DNA of 14,115 nt, taken from CAYLPJ01 sp964385465 (GTDB taxonomy: Bacteria > Planctomycetota > Phycisphaerae > SM23-33). The position numbers and the translations under genes are program-made. Where the stretch lies: the NCBI GenBank assembly GCA_964385465.1, contig CAYLPJ010000090.1:1-14115 (forward strand). The letters run 5' to 3'. The notes beneath the pieces were generated by a model. The model was not told the DNA's origin. It worked only from the letters and a program-made list of their open reading frames with translations, and made no database searches. Shown here in pieces: positions 6,210-13,611 of the stretch (its first letter is position 1; each line of letters begins with the position of its first letter).

Positions 6210-7057
6210 CAGCCCATAGCACCATCGATCAGTTCCGGATCGCCGAGCGCCCCAACTACGTCATGCAGGATGACGAGGAGGTCGTCTTCCGCGCGGCGTT
6301 CGACGCAGACATCCCGCTCATCCTCAAGGGGCCCACCGGCTGCGGAAAGACGCGGTTCATCGAGTACATGGCCCACGAGCTTGGTCTGCCGCTGGTCACC
6401 GTCTCCTGCCACGAGGACCTCACGGCCGCGGACCTGGTCGGGCGGTTCCTGTTCAAGGAGGACGAGACGGTCTGGCAGGACGGCCCGCTGACGCTGGCGG
6501 TGCGGCACGGGGGGATCTGCTACCTGGACGAGATCGTCGAGGCCCGGAAGGACACGACGGTGATCATCCACTCGCTGACCGACGACCGCCGGATCCTGTA
6601 CATCGACAAGACCGGCGAGGTGGTCCCCGCCCACGAGGGCTTCATGATGGTGCTCAGCTACAACCCCGGCTACCAGAGCATCGTCAAGGACCTCAAGCAG
6701 TCCACGAAGCAGCGGTTCGCGAGCATCAACTTCACGCACCCCGACGAGGAGGTCGAGGCGCGAATCATCCGCAGCGAGAGCGGGCTGGGCGCCGACGACA
6801 GCCGCAAGCTCGCCGAGATGGGCACGAAGATCCGACAGCTCAAGGGCTTCGGGCTGGACGAAGGCGTCTCCAGCCGGCTGCTGGTCTACGTCGGGCGGCT
6901 GGTCACCGGCGGGCTGGCGCCGATCCAGGCCACCCGCCACGCGATCAGCCAGACCCTCACCGACGAGCCGGAAGTGCTCGACTCGATCCAGGACATCGCC
7001 CGGCTGTACTTCGGCGACCTGATGGACGGTGCGCCCGATGAGCCCGAGCGGACGTAA
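6206..7057 (+). CDS. CbbQ/NirQ/NorQ-family MoxR AAA+ ATPase
   Basis: I place the start at GTG 6206 (283 residues), overlapping the thioesterase TGA as GTGA, with GGAAGG 9 bases upstream; the longer open frame runs inside the thioesterase gene. Walker A is GPTGCGKT at 42-49, Walker B ICYLDEI at 104-110, and a sensor-like SYNPGYQ lies at 151-157. The C-terminal helical domain resembles CbbQ. Members work with a VWA partner (CbbO or NorD) as an ATP-driven machine that activates a metalloenzyme: Rubisco for CbbQ/CbbO, nitric oxide reductase for NorQ/NorD. The VWA partner is the next gene and overlaps it by 20 bp. Neither Rubisco nor nor genes are in the window, so the client is unknown; operon context hints at a metal-cofactor enzyme. 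Confidence 0.93.
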   Translation: MTAHSTIDQFRIAERPNYVMQDDEEVVFRAAFDADIPLILKGPTGCGKTRFIEYMAHELGLPLVTVSCHEDLTAADLVGRFLFKEDETVWQDGPLTLAVRHGGICYLDEIVEARKDTTVIIHSLTDDRRILYIDKTGEVVPAHEGFMMVLSYNPGYQSIVKDLKQSTKQRFASINFTHPDEEVEARIIRSESGLGADDSRKLAEMGTKIRQLKGFGLDEGVSSRLLVYVGRLVTGGLAPIQATRHAISQTLTDEPEVLDSIQDIARLYFGDLMDGAPDEPERT

Positions 7058-9380
7058 GCCCGAGCCGGCACCCGACGCCGTCGCCACCGACGGCGCCGGC
7101 CGCTACCAGGGCTTCTCCCTGCGGTCGGTGACGTGGGGCTACCGCGACGTCTTCGAGAAGACCATCGAGGAGCTTTTCGACCAGGGCCTGCTGGGGCCCC
7201 ATCGGCGGGAGGTGACCGCGAAGTTCTTCGATCTGCTCAAGCGCTCCAACCAGAGCTGCTTCGACCACGTGCTGCGGCAGTTTCTCGGGGCGCTCAGCCC
7301 GGCCAACCGCTGGATCATGGACCTGCCCGGCGTCTTCGCCGACGTCGTCGAGCTCGGTGGGGAGCTCGCCGAGAGCAAGCTCCACTACGGCATCCGGTTC
7401 TTCTCCACCCTCGCCGAGGGCGGGATGGGCTCCACCCCGCAAGCGGTCCGCGACGCCGTCACCCACGTCCGCCGGCTGCGGGAGATCGACGACGAGCTGG
7501 CCATGGCGCTGCTCGCCGGCTACCGCAGGCTGTGCGAGCGCCTCCGCCCCGACGAAATCGAGCGGTACGTCCAGGCCGCGCTGGAGATCTTCCGCCGCCA
7601 CCGCGCCAACGCCTGCGCGTTCCTGCGCGGCGAACTGAGGACCTCCGAGACCTACATCCTCGCCATCACGCAGGAGTGCAGGCTATGCGACGTCCGCGAG
7701 CCGCTCGCCGCCCTGCTCAAGGCGCTGACCGGCGAGGAGTTCGAGCTCGCCGACCTCAGCCAGCTCGACTCCGACGACCTCATCGACCGCGGCAGCGAGA
7801 CGCTCACCGTCGCCGGGCACGTCTACCTGCCCGCACGCGTGCGTCGGTTCGGGCGAGCGCGGGCCAACCGCGACTGGTACGTGCTGTGCGCGGTCGCCTC
7901 GGCCTCGCTGATGCTCGACGACTCCTTCCCCCGCGTCCACGGGCACCGCGAGTACCCCACCTGCGCGGACCTCGTCGGCGATGACCCCCGCCGGGCGAAC
8001 CTCTTCCAGGTGCTCGAGTTCGCCCGCGTGCTGCGGCGGGCGCGGCGACGGTGGCCCGGCGTGCGGCGCCTGCTGGCGTGGGGGCTGGAGACCGACCTGG
8101 ACAACCCAGCCGCCGGCACGCCGGAACGCCTGCTCGCCGACGCACTCGATGAAGCGGTACGCTCGCCCGCACTCCGCGGGCTCCGCGAGGCCGCCGACGA
8201 CTGCGTCAACTGCTTCGACGCCGCCGAGAGGCTCGGGGAGCCGTGGGCCGATGCCGTCGCCGAAGAGTACCCCGGCCTCGCCGCCCGTTCCCTGAGGCCC
8301 GGCGGGTTCCTCTCGGACTTCCTCTTCCCCGTGGGCTTCTCCAGCCCGCCGGCGGACCATGTCGTCGGCGATCTCAAGTCCGCAGCACGCTCCCGACGCG
8401 GCGACGACCGCGACGACGCCCGCTCCGTCGCCGACGGCGAGGCCGCCGACAGCGGCCAGACCGCCGAGGAGGAGTCCTCCGCGCCCGCGGCCACGAGGTC
8501 GGCATACGTCTACGACGAGTGGGACCACACCCAGGGCGACTACCGACCCGCGTGGTGCCACGTCCACGAGAACCCCGTCCAGCCAGCCGCCCGGCAGCGC
8601 CCGCGGGCGGACTGGCTGGCCGACGCGCGGAAGGTCCGCAATGTCTTCGAGCGACTCAAGCCCGACCTGGCCCGCCGGGAGAAGCACCTCGCCCACGGCG
8701 ACGACATCAACACCGACCTGCTCCTGACCCACCTGGTCGACCGCCGCCGCGAGCCGTCCCCGCCCGTCCGGTTCTACGAGAAGCCGCTCATCCGCCATCG
8801 CGACCTCGCCGTGCTGATCCTGCTGGACGTCAGCGGCTCGACCGGCGAGGCCGCCGGCGAGCAGGCCAAGGTCCTCGACGTCGAGAAGCACGCCGCCGTC
8901 ATCCTCGGCGAAGGGCTCGCAGCCCTCGACGACACCTTCGCCGTCTGCGGCTTCAGCTCCAACGGGCGCGAGCAGTGCGAGGTCCTCGTCTTCAAGGACT
9001 TCGACAATCCGTGGGCCGACGCCGTCGGTCGCATCCTCGCCGCACGACCCCGCAACTCCACCCGCATGGGCCCGGCCATCCGCCACGCAGGCTACCGGCT
9101 GGACGCACAGCCCTGCCGCCAGCGGCTGATCCTGCTGGTCACCGACGGCAAGCCGATGGATCAGGGCTACGACCCCAACACACGCTACGCCCAGCACGAC
9201 GTCCGCATGGCCTGCCAGGAGAACCTCCGGCGGGACGTCCACACCTTCGCCATCTCCACCGAGGAGAACTCCCAGGCACACATGGAGATCATGTTCCCCG
9301 GGCGGCGGTTCGTCATCCTTCCGGGCATCCGCCACCTCCCCCGCGTCCTGCCCGAGCTCTACCTCCGCCTGACCCTCTGA
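7038..9380 (+). CDS. CbbO/NorD-family VWA-domain protein, partner of the adjacent MoxR ATPase
   Basis: Starting at ATG 7038 (780 residues; GGACGG 8 bases upstream). A GTG at 7029 in the same frame is an alternative. The long N-terminal part (about 20-430) is helical and includes CRLC near residues 215-218. An acidic, Ala/Ser-rich low-complexity linker covers about 450-490. The C-terminal von Willebrand A domain has a full MIDAS: DVSGST at 597-602, a threonine in RNSTRMGPA near 674, and TDGKP at 702-706. About 780 residues fits CbbO better than the shorter NorD. In this family the VWA protein binds the ATPase ring and docks the client metalloenzyme through the MIDAS metal. It is the last gene of the sigma-54 operon; after it there are 345 bp without a gene. 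Confidence 0.92.
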   Translation: MSPSGRKPEPAPDAVATDGAGRYQGFSLRSVTWGYRDVFEKTIEELFDQGLLGPHRREVTAKFFDLLKRSNQSCFDHVLRQFLGALSPANRWIMDLPGVFADVVELGGELAESKLHYGIRFFSTLAEGGMGSTPQAVRDAVTHVRRLREIDDELAMALLAGYRRLCERLRPDEIERYVQAALEIFRRHRANACAFLRGELRTSETYILAITQECRLCDVREPLAALLKALTGEEFELADLSQLDSDDLIDRGSETLTVAGHVYLPARVRRFGRARANRDWYVLCAVASASLMLDDSFPRVHGHREYPTCADLVGDDPRRANLFQVLEFARVLRRARRRWPGVRRLLAWGLETDLDNPAAGTPERLLADALDEAVRSPALRGLREAADDCVNCFDAAERLGEPWADAVAEEYPGLAARSLRPGGFLSDFLFPVGFSSPPADHVVGDLKSAARSRRGDDRDDARSVADGEAADSGQTAEEESSAPAATRSAYVYDEWDHTQGDYRPAWCHVHENPVQPAARQRPRADWLADARKVRNVFERLKPDLARREKHLAHGDDINTDLLLTHLVDRRREPSPPVRFYEKPLIRHRDLAVLILLDVSGSTGEAAGEQAKVLDVEKHAAVILGEGLAALDDTFAVCGFSSNGREQCEVLVFKDFDNPWADAVGRILAARPRNSTRMGPAIRHAGYRLDAQPCRQRLILLVTDGKPMDQGYDPNTRYAQHDVRMACQENLRRDVHTFAISTEENSQAHMEIMFPGRRFVILPGIRHLPRVLPELYLRLTL

Positions 9381-9472
9381 CCGGGCCGATCACCCCGGAT
9401 GGAATTCCGAGTGTCCCGCGTGTGTTAGCTCTGTCCACACCCGGACAAATGGACACACGGGCGACAGGGGCT

Positions 9473-9503
9473 ACATAAATCTTTATGAGTCATGGCTTTA
9501 TGT
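9473..9503. repeat. AT-rich nested inverted repeats
   Basis: ACATAAA (9473-9479) pairs with TTTATGT (9497-9503), while the inner CATAAA-TC-TTTATG (9474-9487) is a palindrome on its own, so two alternative pairings are possible. This short AT-rich island in about 70% GC DNA is followed by TATGTATGTATG. It is a candidate operator, promoter core or protein-binding site. Confidence 0.5.
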
Positions 9504-9534
9504 ATGTATGTCGCGCGTGTCCACCCAAGGGGCT

Positions 9535-9546
9535 AGGTGTACACCT
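9535..9546. repeat. Perfect 12-bp palindrome AGGTGTACACCT
   Basis: A fully self-complementary 12-mer, 180 bp before the next start codon. Its size and perfection suggest a binding site for a dimeric regulator, but no candidate regulator is adjacent other than the sigma-54 activator, whose presumed site looks different. Confidence 0.45.
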
Positions 9547-9726
9547 TCCCCGCTGTGTCCACCCCTGACGCCCGTCGAGACCAACCGCGGAAGCGGGGCC
9601 AGGGGCGAAAGGACGGGCCGGTCGACCTCAACCGCTCGGGGAGGGCATCCGGCGTTTCTCGGAAATACCCTGACGGGGCCGTGCGACCATGGGGTAGGAT
9701 CGTCGCACGAGTCTGGAGGCGTGTGG

Positions 9727-11724
9727 ATGTGGGTCGCGGTCTTGAAGGCAATGCCGGTCGTCGTCTACGTCCTGCTCGGCGGGTACGCAGTGTTGTGGGC
9801 TGCGCTGCTCGTGGCGTGCATCCGCCGGCGGGCCTACTGGCCGATGCTCGGTAACTCGAGCAGGACACGCTTGTTCTGGCTGGCGACGTTCGTCTTCGTG
9901 AACCCGCTTCTGACCCTGCTCTGCCTCCGCTTCGGCCTGCTCCGTCGGCCGGATGCCTCCCACACCCGCGTCGGCCCCGTCCCCGTCGGCCTGGCGTGCG
10001 TGGTGATCGCCGTGGCCGGGTTCTTCATCAACTTTCCGGGCGTAAGTCACTTATGGATGGTGCCGTTGTTCGACGACGGTCCCGCGGGCGCCGTCCGCCT
10101 CAACGCGGCCACCATCGAGGCCAGCAGCAACACCTCGACCACGACCGTGAGCACCTCGACGAATCACACCCGCCTGGCCTGCTCGCAGGTAGCGATCATC
10201 CGGGAGGACGACCGGGCCCTGACGCGGTTCATCGCGGCCGACCTGGCCGACAAGCTCGCCGAACTTCCGCAGATAGGGTCGGTTACGCTCGAACCCGACG
10301 GCGGTTTCTCCGCCGCGGGCACGCCGCGGCCCGATGTGTTCCTCGTCGTCGCTGTCCGAGAGGCGAAGGTCACGCCGGTGCCTTACGCCACCCGTCTGGC
10401 CGCGGAGGTCACCGCCTCGGCCGGGCGGTGCCCGTGGCGAGGCACATCGAGCTACCAGGATGGCAAAACCCCGCCGTTGCTGGAGTTCCATTGGCAGGCC
10501 GAGCTGACCCACCGCAGCAAGACGCTGGGCTACGAATCGGTCCGCCACAGTTTGGCGGCGGAGAAGATCGCTACGGAGCTGGCCGGGCAGTTCGGCAAGC
10601 AGTTGGGGAAGTGGCAGGACAAGTACGGCCTGCTGCCGGAGTTGCCGCAATCGCTGATCGGCACCGCCAGGGACGCCAACCTCCCGACGGCACTGGCCGA
10701 GTTGGGTTTCGAGCGGCTCTGCTCCGGTCCCGGTCTGCTGACACACGCCGAGAGCTTCTGGCGGGCGAGCATACCGGCCGAGCGGGTCGAGCCCGCACTC
10801 GCCGCGGCCGCCAACAGCCTCGAGGGCGAGGGTTGGCGCCAACTGACGTTGAGCGAAGACAACCTCCGCGTCCACCGCAAGGACCAGCGCATCCACGTCT
10901 TCCGCGTACGCTCGCCGACGCGCAGGGGTTGGCAGGTCGTCCGACCGGGCGAGAAGGAGCCCGGCCCCCCGGTGACGCTCTGCGCCCGTCAGGCGGTCTG
11001 GTTCTCCCAGGCCGAGCGGCGGCAGGCGCTCGCCGGCCTGCTGGACCCCAACGCTCCCGCCCCGATGGGCACGCTGCTGTTCTTCAGCCGCCTCTTCGAG
11101 GATGACCAGCGCGACCGCCTGGCCGACATGCTGGCCGACCACCCCTCGCCGTCGGCCGCAGTGCAGATCGAGTTGTTCGAGCACCACCTCGCCCAAAAGG
11201 GATACGAGGAAGCCCGCGCCGCCATCGCCCGCGGACGCGTCCTGCTCTGGGCCGAGACCGATGCCCGCGGGCTGCGGTCCAAGCTCAGCAGCGCGGCCAA
11301 GCGCCTGGCCAACAAGCTCGGCCGCGACGATCCGCCCGACCCCGCGGACCCCAGCTTCGCGGACTTCCTGGCCGCCGGGTTCCGCCCCATGGACGCCAAC
11401 ACGCCGGACGTAGACCTCACGGTCGCCCTCGATGAGCCGGTCCGATGGATCGCCCGCGACCGCGACGGCAAGCTGCGGGCGCTGACGCTCCGCATCGGGC
11501 GCCCGTCGTCCCCGCAGGCCGGGCCGTACGTCCTCCACCACCTCCAGTGCTCCGGCGGCTCGCGGAGCTGGGGGCACGGCTCGCCCAGCGGCGGGAGGTG
11601 GCATGGTGCGTACACGTGGTCGAACCCCGCGGACGTCTGGGTCGAGTTCCGCGCCGAGCGGCTCCCCAGCGACCCCCTCCGCTTCCGCCTGACCGGCAAG
11701 GTCCATCCCCGGTCCGGGCCCTAG
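9727..11724 (+). CDS. Unrecognised 665-residue protein with three N-terminal membrane segments
   Basis: I do not recognise this family. ATG 9727 is chosen because GGAGG (9715-9719) sits 7 bases upstream; the frame is open back to 9508 but the extra residues are low-complexity and the ribosome site favours 9727. Hydrophobic segments at about 9-31, 49-70 and 83-103 are predicted to span the membrane. A Ser/Thr/Asn run at 133-146 (including SNTSTTTVSTSTN) follows, then a large soluble part. Around 460-530 are charged Ala/Leu/Arg helices of the repeat-helix type, and the last 100 residues are rich in Trp/Gly and strands (HGAYTWSNPADVWVEF), like a beta domain. It has Cys residues but no CxxC pairs. 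It is probably a separate unit from the operon before it. The coding call rests on length, codon pattern and ribosome site. Confidence 0.75.
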   Translation: MWVAVLKAMPVVVYVLLGGYAVLWAALLVACIRRRAYWPMLGNSSRTRLFWLATFVFVNPLLTLLCLRFGLLRRPDASHTRVGPVPVGLACVVIAVAGFFINFPGVSHLWMVPLFDDGPAGAVRLNAATIEASSNTSTTTVSTSTNHTRLACSQVAIIREDDRALTRFIAADLADKLAELPQIGSVTLEPDGGFSAAGTPRPDVFLVVAVREAKVTPVPYATRLAAEVTASAGRCPWRGTSSYQDGKTPPLLEFHWQAELTHRSKTLGYESVRHSLAAEKIATELAGQFGKQLGKWQDKYGLLPELPQSLIGTARDANLPTALAELGFERLCSGPGLLTHAESFWRASIPAERVEPALAAAANSLEGEGWRQLTLSEDNLRVHRKDQRIHVFRVRSPTRRGWQVVRPGEKEPGPPVTLCARQAVWFSQAERRQALAGLLDPNAPAPMGTLLFFSRLFEDDQRDRLADMLADHPSPSAAVQIELFEHHLAQKGYEEARAAIARGRVLLWAETDARGLRSKLSSAAKRLANKLGRDDPPDPADPSFADFLAAGFRPMDANTPDVDLTVALDEPVRWIARDRDGKLRALTLRIGRPSSPQAGPYVLHHLQCSGGSRSWGHGSPSGGRWHGAYTWSNPADVWVEFRAERLPSDPLRFRLTGKVHPRSGP

Positions 11725-11826
11725 CAGCCCCCGCCCGTCGCCCGAGGACCGGTGGCGTGCTTTCCGCGGTCGCCCGTCTCCGATCGCGGCAACGAAATGG
11801 TGTCATTCGCGGCCCCGGCGCGGTCG

Positions 11827-11832
11827 TATAAT
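11827..11832 (+). promoter_or_regulatory. Sigma-70-type -10 box before the secreted protein gene
   Basis: A perfect TATAAT, followed by G as at 1722-1728. The leader to ATG 11879 would be about 40 bases and includes the ribosome site. The -35 region is weak: TGTCAT lies at 11801-11806 with a 20-bp spacer. Confidence 0.5.
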
Positions 11833-11878
11833 GAAGGAGCCGGGCAGACAGGCCGACACGACACCGGCGAGGTGGGCT

Positions 11879-13129
11879 ATGGGCCCCATGAACAGCATTC
11901 TCAGGATCGCGGGGGCGGTTGGGATCTCCCTGGCGGCCGGGACGGTCGCCCCGGCGGACCTTGCCGCCCCCGGCTCGCCGTTCGCCGATGTCCGCCCGGA
12001 CGAGGCCTTCGTGCGGCTGATCGAGCCCGACGTCGGCCCCCTCGGTGAGATCGAGCTGTCCGCCGCCCCGCCGCCGTGGCAGGGCGGCGTGCTCGATCGC
12101 GACGTGACGGCCGCGGACGTCCTGCCGCTGGTATCCGGTCGAGCCGACGAGAAGTCGCCGGCATCGGCGCCGGCGGGTCCCGCCCCGGCCCCCCAGCGGC
12201 CTTTGCGGGCTGCGCCCGCCGCGCCCCAGCCGCCGCCGGCCGGCGGAATCGTGCTCGTAGACGCCCCGGCGATCGACTACGCCCCGGCCCACTTCATCAC
12301 CGGCACATGGGGGCCGGGCTGCGGCTGGGCTCCGTTCCACTCCCCCTGGACGGGCCCGATCTGGACCTCCCCCTACGCACTGGATTCCGGTCGACTCTGG
12401 CCGCCCGATCACGACCGCGGCGTCTATGGCTCCTGGACGGACGATTTCGTCCTCGGCCTGCCCTACGTCCGCTGGTACGGCCCGGCCCTGCCGACGGCGG
12501 GCCGGTGCGAGCCCGCCCCCGGCCTGTCGGGATCGCGCTGGATCGGCACGAGCGTCGGGATCGGCCTGACGTATGACGACGGCGACTGGGGCCTGGCCGG
12601 GCACGTCGGCTACCACGCCGGCGGGACCGTCGCCGCCCCGCGTGCCGGCTCCCGGCCGCCGCGGCAGCCGTGGTCGTCACCCGCCGCCCGCTCGGTGACC
12701 CGGCGGATCCTATCGGCCCAGCGGCAGCGACGGCGGGAATTCCTGCCCGCGTCGCCCGAGGGCCAGGAGGCCCGCGAGGGCGTGCGGGCACACCGCGCCA
12801 GCTCCGGCGTGATCCGCTTCGTCCCCGGCCGCGGGAGGCGGGCGGACCGATCCGACCAGCCCCGGGACCGGGCCGATGGCACGTCCGCGACGGCCGACCC
12901 GGCGCGACGGACGCAGCCGTTCGACACCCCGCCCGGCGAGAGGCTTCGCGTCCCCGCCGGCGCTCGACGAGAAGGCCGAACCGGCCCACAGAGCCCCGCG
13001 CCCCGCCGGGCCGCCCCCCGCGTTCTGGACTTTCGCGGCGGCCCCGACCGCCTCCGCCGTCTGCAACGAATGCTCAGGCAGGCGCCCACCGGCCGAAAGA
13101 CGGCCCCCCGCCACCCGGCAAACCGGTGA
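11879..13129 (+). CDS. Unrecognised, probably secreted Trp/Gly/Pro-rich protein with Arg-rich tail
   Basis: I do not recognise this protein. ATG 11879 (416 residues) has GAGGTGGG 3-4 bases upstream; ATG 11888 is an alternative and an upstream ATG at 11831 falls in the -10 box. The first 30 residues look like a signal peptide: a hydrophobic core ILRIAGAVGISLAAGTVA and a possible cleavage site after ADLAA. Residues 94-120 form a Pro/Ala linker. Residues 135-250 are rich in Trp, Gly, Pro and Tyr (GTWGPGCGWAPFHSPWTGP) with Cys148 and Cys210, which could form a disulfide, and end in a Gly-rich amphipathic strand pattern. From about 253 the protein is strongly Arg/Pro-rich and looks disordered. The reading frame is least certain in that tail, where other frames are also open. 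It may be an envelope or extracellular protein. Confidence 0.65.
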   Translation: MGPMNSILRIAGAVGISLAAGTVAPADLAAPGSPFADVRPDEAFVRLIEPDVGPLGEIELSAAPPPWQGGVLDRDVTAADVLPLVSGRADEKSPASAPAGPAPAPQRPLRAAPAAPQPPPAGGIVLVDAPAIDYAPAHFITGTWGPGCGWAPFHSPWTGPIWTSPYALDSGRLWPPDHDRGVYGSWTDDFVLGLPYVRWYGPALPTAGRCEPAPGLSGSRWIGTSVGIGLTYDDGDWGLAGHVGYHAGGTVAAPRAGSRPPRQPWSSPAARSVTRRILSAQRQRRREFLPASPEGQEAREGVRAHRASSGVIRFVPGRGRRADRSDQPRDRADGTSATADPARRTQPFDTPPGERLRVPAGARREGRTGPQSPAPRRAAPRVLDFRGGPDRLRRLQRMLRQAPTGRKTAPRHPANR

Positions 13130-13471
13130 TCCCCTGGCCCACTCCACGGAGGTCGCCCCCCGCACTCCACAGGGCGCGACGCCTGATCCCGACCGCGCTG
13201 GCCGGGGCGCCGATCTTCTTCGCCGACGAGGGCCGTCCGCACACCGAGGTCGTCGCGGCAAGCGTGCGGACGCCGTCCGCGAGGGGCTGGCACGTCCCGG
13301 CAAGCGACGCCACGGCCTCGGATTCATGGCTGGGCAATATTCCCCGATGGCGGGCCTCCGTTGGGGTCGAGCTGCGCGATCGCGGGCGGGTCGGGGGCGG
13401 CGGCGCGGGGTGGTTCCGCAGACGTGTCGGGAGAGCAATGCCGCACAAGGCACTGCCATGAAAAGCTTTAT
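13130..13471. other. About 340 bp without a convincing gene
   Basis: Open frames exist on both strands but show only Arg/Pro/Gly-rich shadow translations, no ribosome site and no recognisable domain. Near the end the base composition drops sharply to AT-rich (from about 13459), with an AAAGCTTT palindrome at 13462-13469 just before the sigma-54 box; this could be a bend or an IHF-type site. No clear terminator was seen after 13129. Confidence 0.5.
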
Positions 13472-13546
13472 ATGAGATTACCCACATATTGTTGCCAAGA
13501 TTGCCGGTTCTGGCACGCAGAGTGCAAGAAGGAGGGGTGTGGATGA
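13472..13546 (+). CDS. Possible 24-residue cysteine-rich peptide
   Basis: ATG 13472 opens a frame of 24 codons plus stop, with five cysteines and one histidine: a YCCQDC motif at 6-11, His15, Cys18 and Cys23. The pattern could bind zinc or Fe-S. Against it, no ribosome site precedes the ATG, codon use is less GC-rich than in neighbours, and a good sigma-54 promoter lies inside the frame, suggesting the stretch is regulatory. The same frame is open upstream to 13361. I record it as doubtful. Confidence 0.25.
   Translation: MRLPTYCCQDCRFWHAECKKEGCG
13511..13526 (+). promoter_or_regulatory. Sigma-54 promoter of the hcp gene
   Basis: TGGCAC-N5-GTGCA has the perfect -24 half and a one-base deviation in the -12 half, with GG and GC ten bases apart. 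Transcription would start near 13537, giving a leader of about 75 bases to ATG 13612. Control of hcp by sigma-54 is established in other bacteria such as Vibrio cholerae, which makes the match more credible. Confidence 0.68.
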
Positions 13547-13611
13547 TCGGGTCCGTGGGATCCGCCACTTGGCAAAGGGCAAAGGCAGACGGCGACCAAA
13601 GGAGAGACGCG

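Larger units (their letters stand above)
9411..9564. repeat. Cluster of GTGTCC / TGTCCAC repeats in the gene-free stretch after the operon
   Basis: The 9381-9726 stretch holds no convincing gene but is rich in short repeats. GTGTCC begins at 9411; TGTCCA at 9432-9437 faces TGGACA at 9450-9455 (inverted, 12-base loop); GTGTCCACCC occurs in direct orientation at 9517-9526 and 9555-9564. The unit recurs at least five times in about 150 bp. It could be an operator cluster, a remnant of an integration site or chance in GC-rich DNA; I cannot tell which. Confidence 0.5.

Noticed and set aside
7683..9335. 550-codon minus-strand open frame
   Set aside because: Antisense shadow of the CbbO/NorD-type gene, with no ribosome site or domain.
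6206..9380. Assignment of the ATPase/VWA pair specifically to nitric oxide reductase (NorQ/NorD) or Rubisco (CbbQ/CbbO)
   Set aside because: Neither norBC nor Rubisco genes are present, and family motifs alone do not separate the subgroups; only the general family is claimed.
9381..9398. CCGGG-N8-CCCGG hairpin after the operon as a terminator
   Set aside because: The stem is only 5 bp and no T-run follows, so it does not qualify as an intrinsic terminator.
10051..11706. 551-codon minus-strand open frame
   Set aside because: Antisense to the 665-residue membrane protein. The plus frame has a ribosome site and sensible membrane segments; this one shows only Arg/Gly/Val-rich shadow sequence. 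Because the plus-strand family is unrecognised, this rejection is a little less certain.
12670..13475. Two overlapping plus-strand open frames covering the end of the secreted protein and the following gap
   Set aside because: Arg/Pro/Gly-rich, no ribosome site, no domain; likely shadows continuing by chance in GC-rich DNA.
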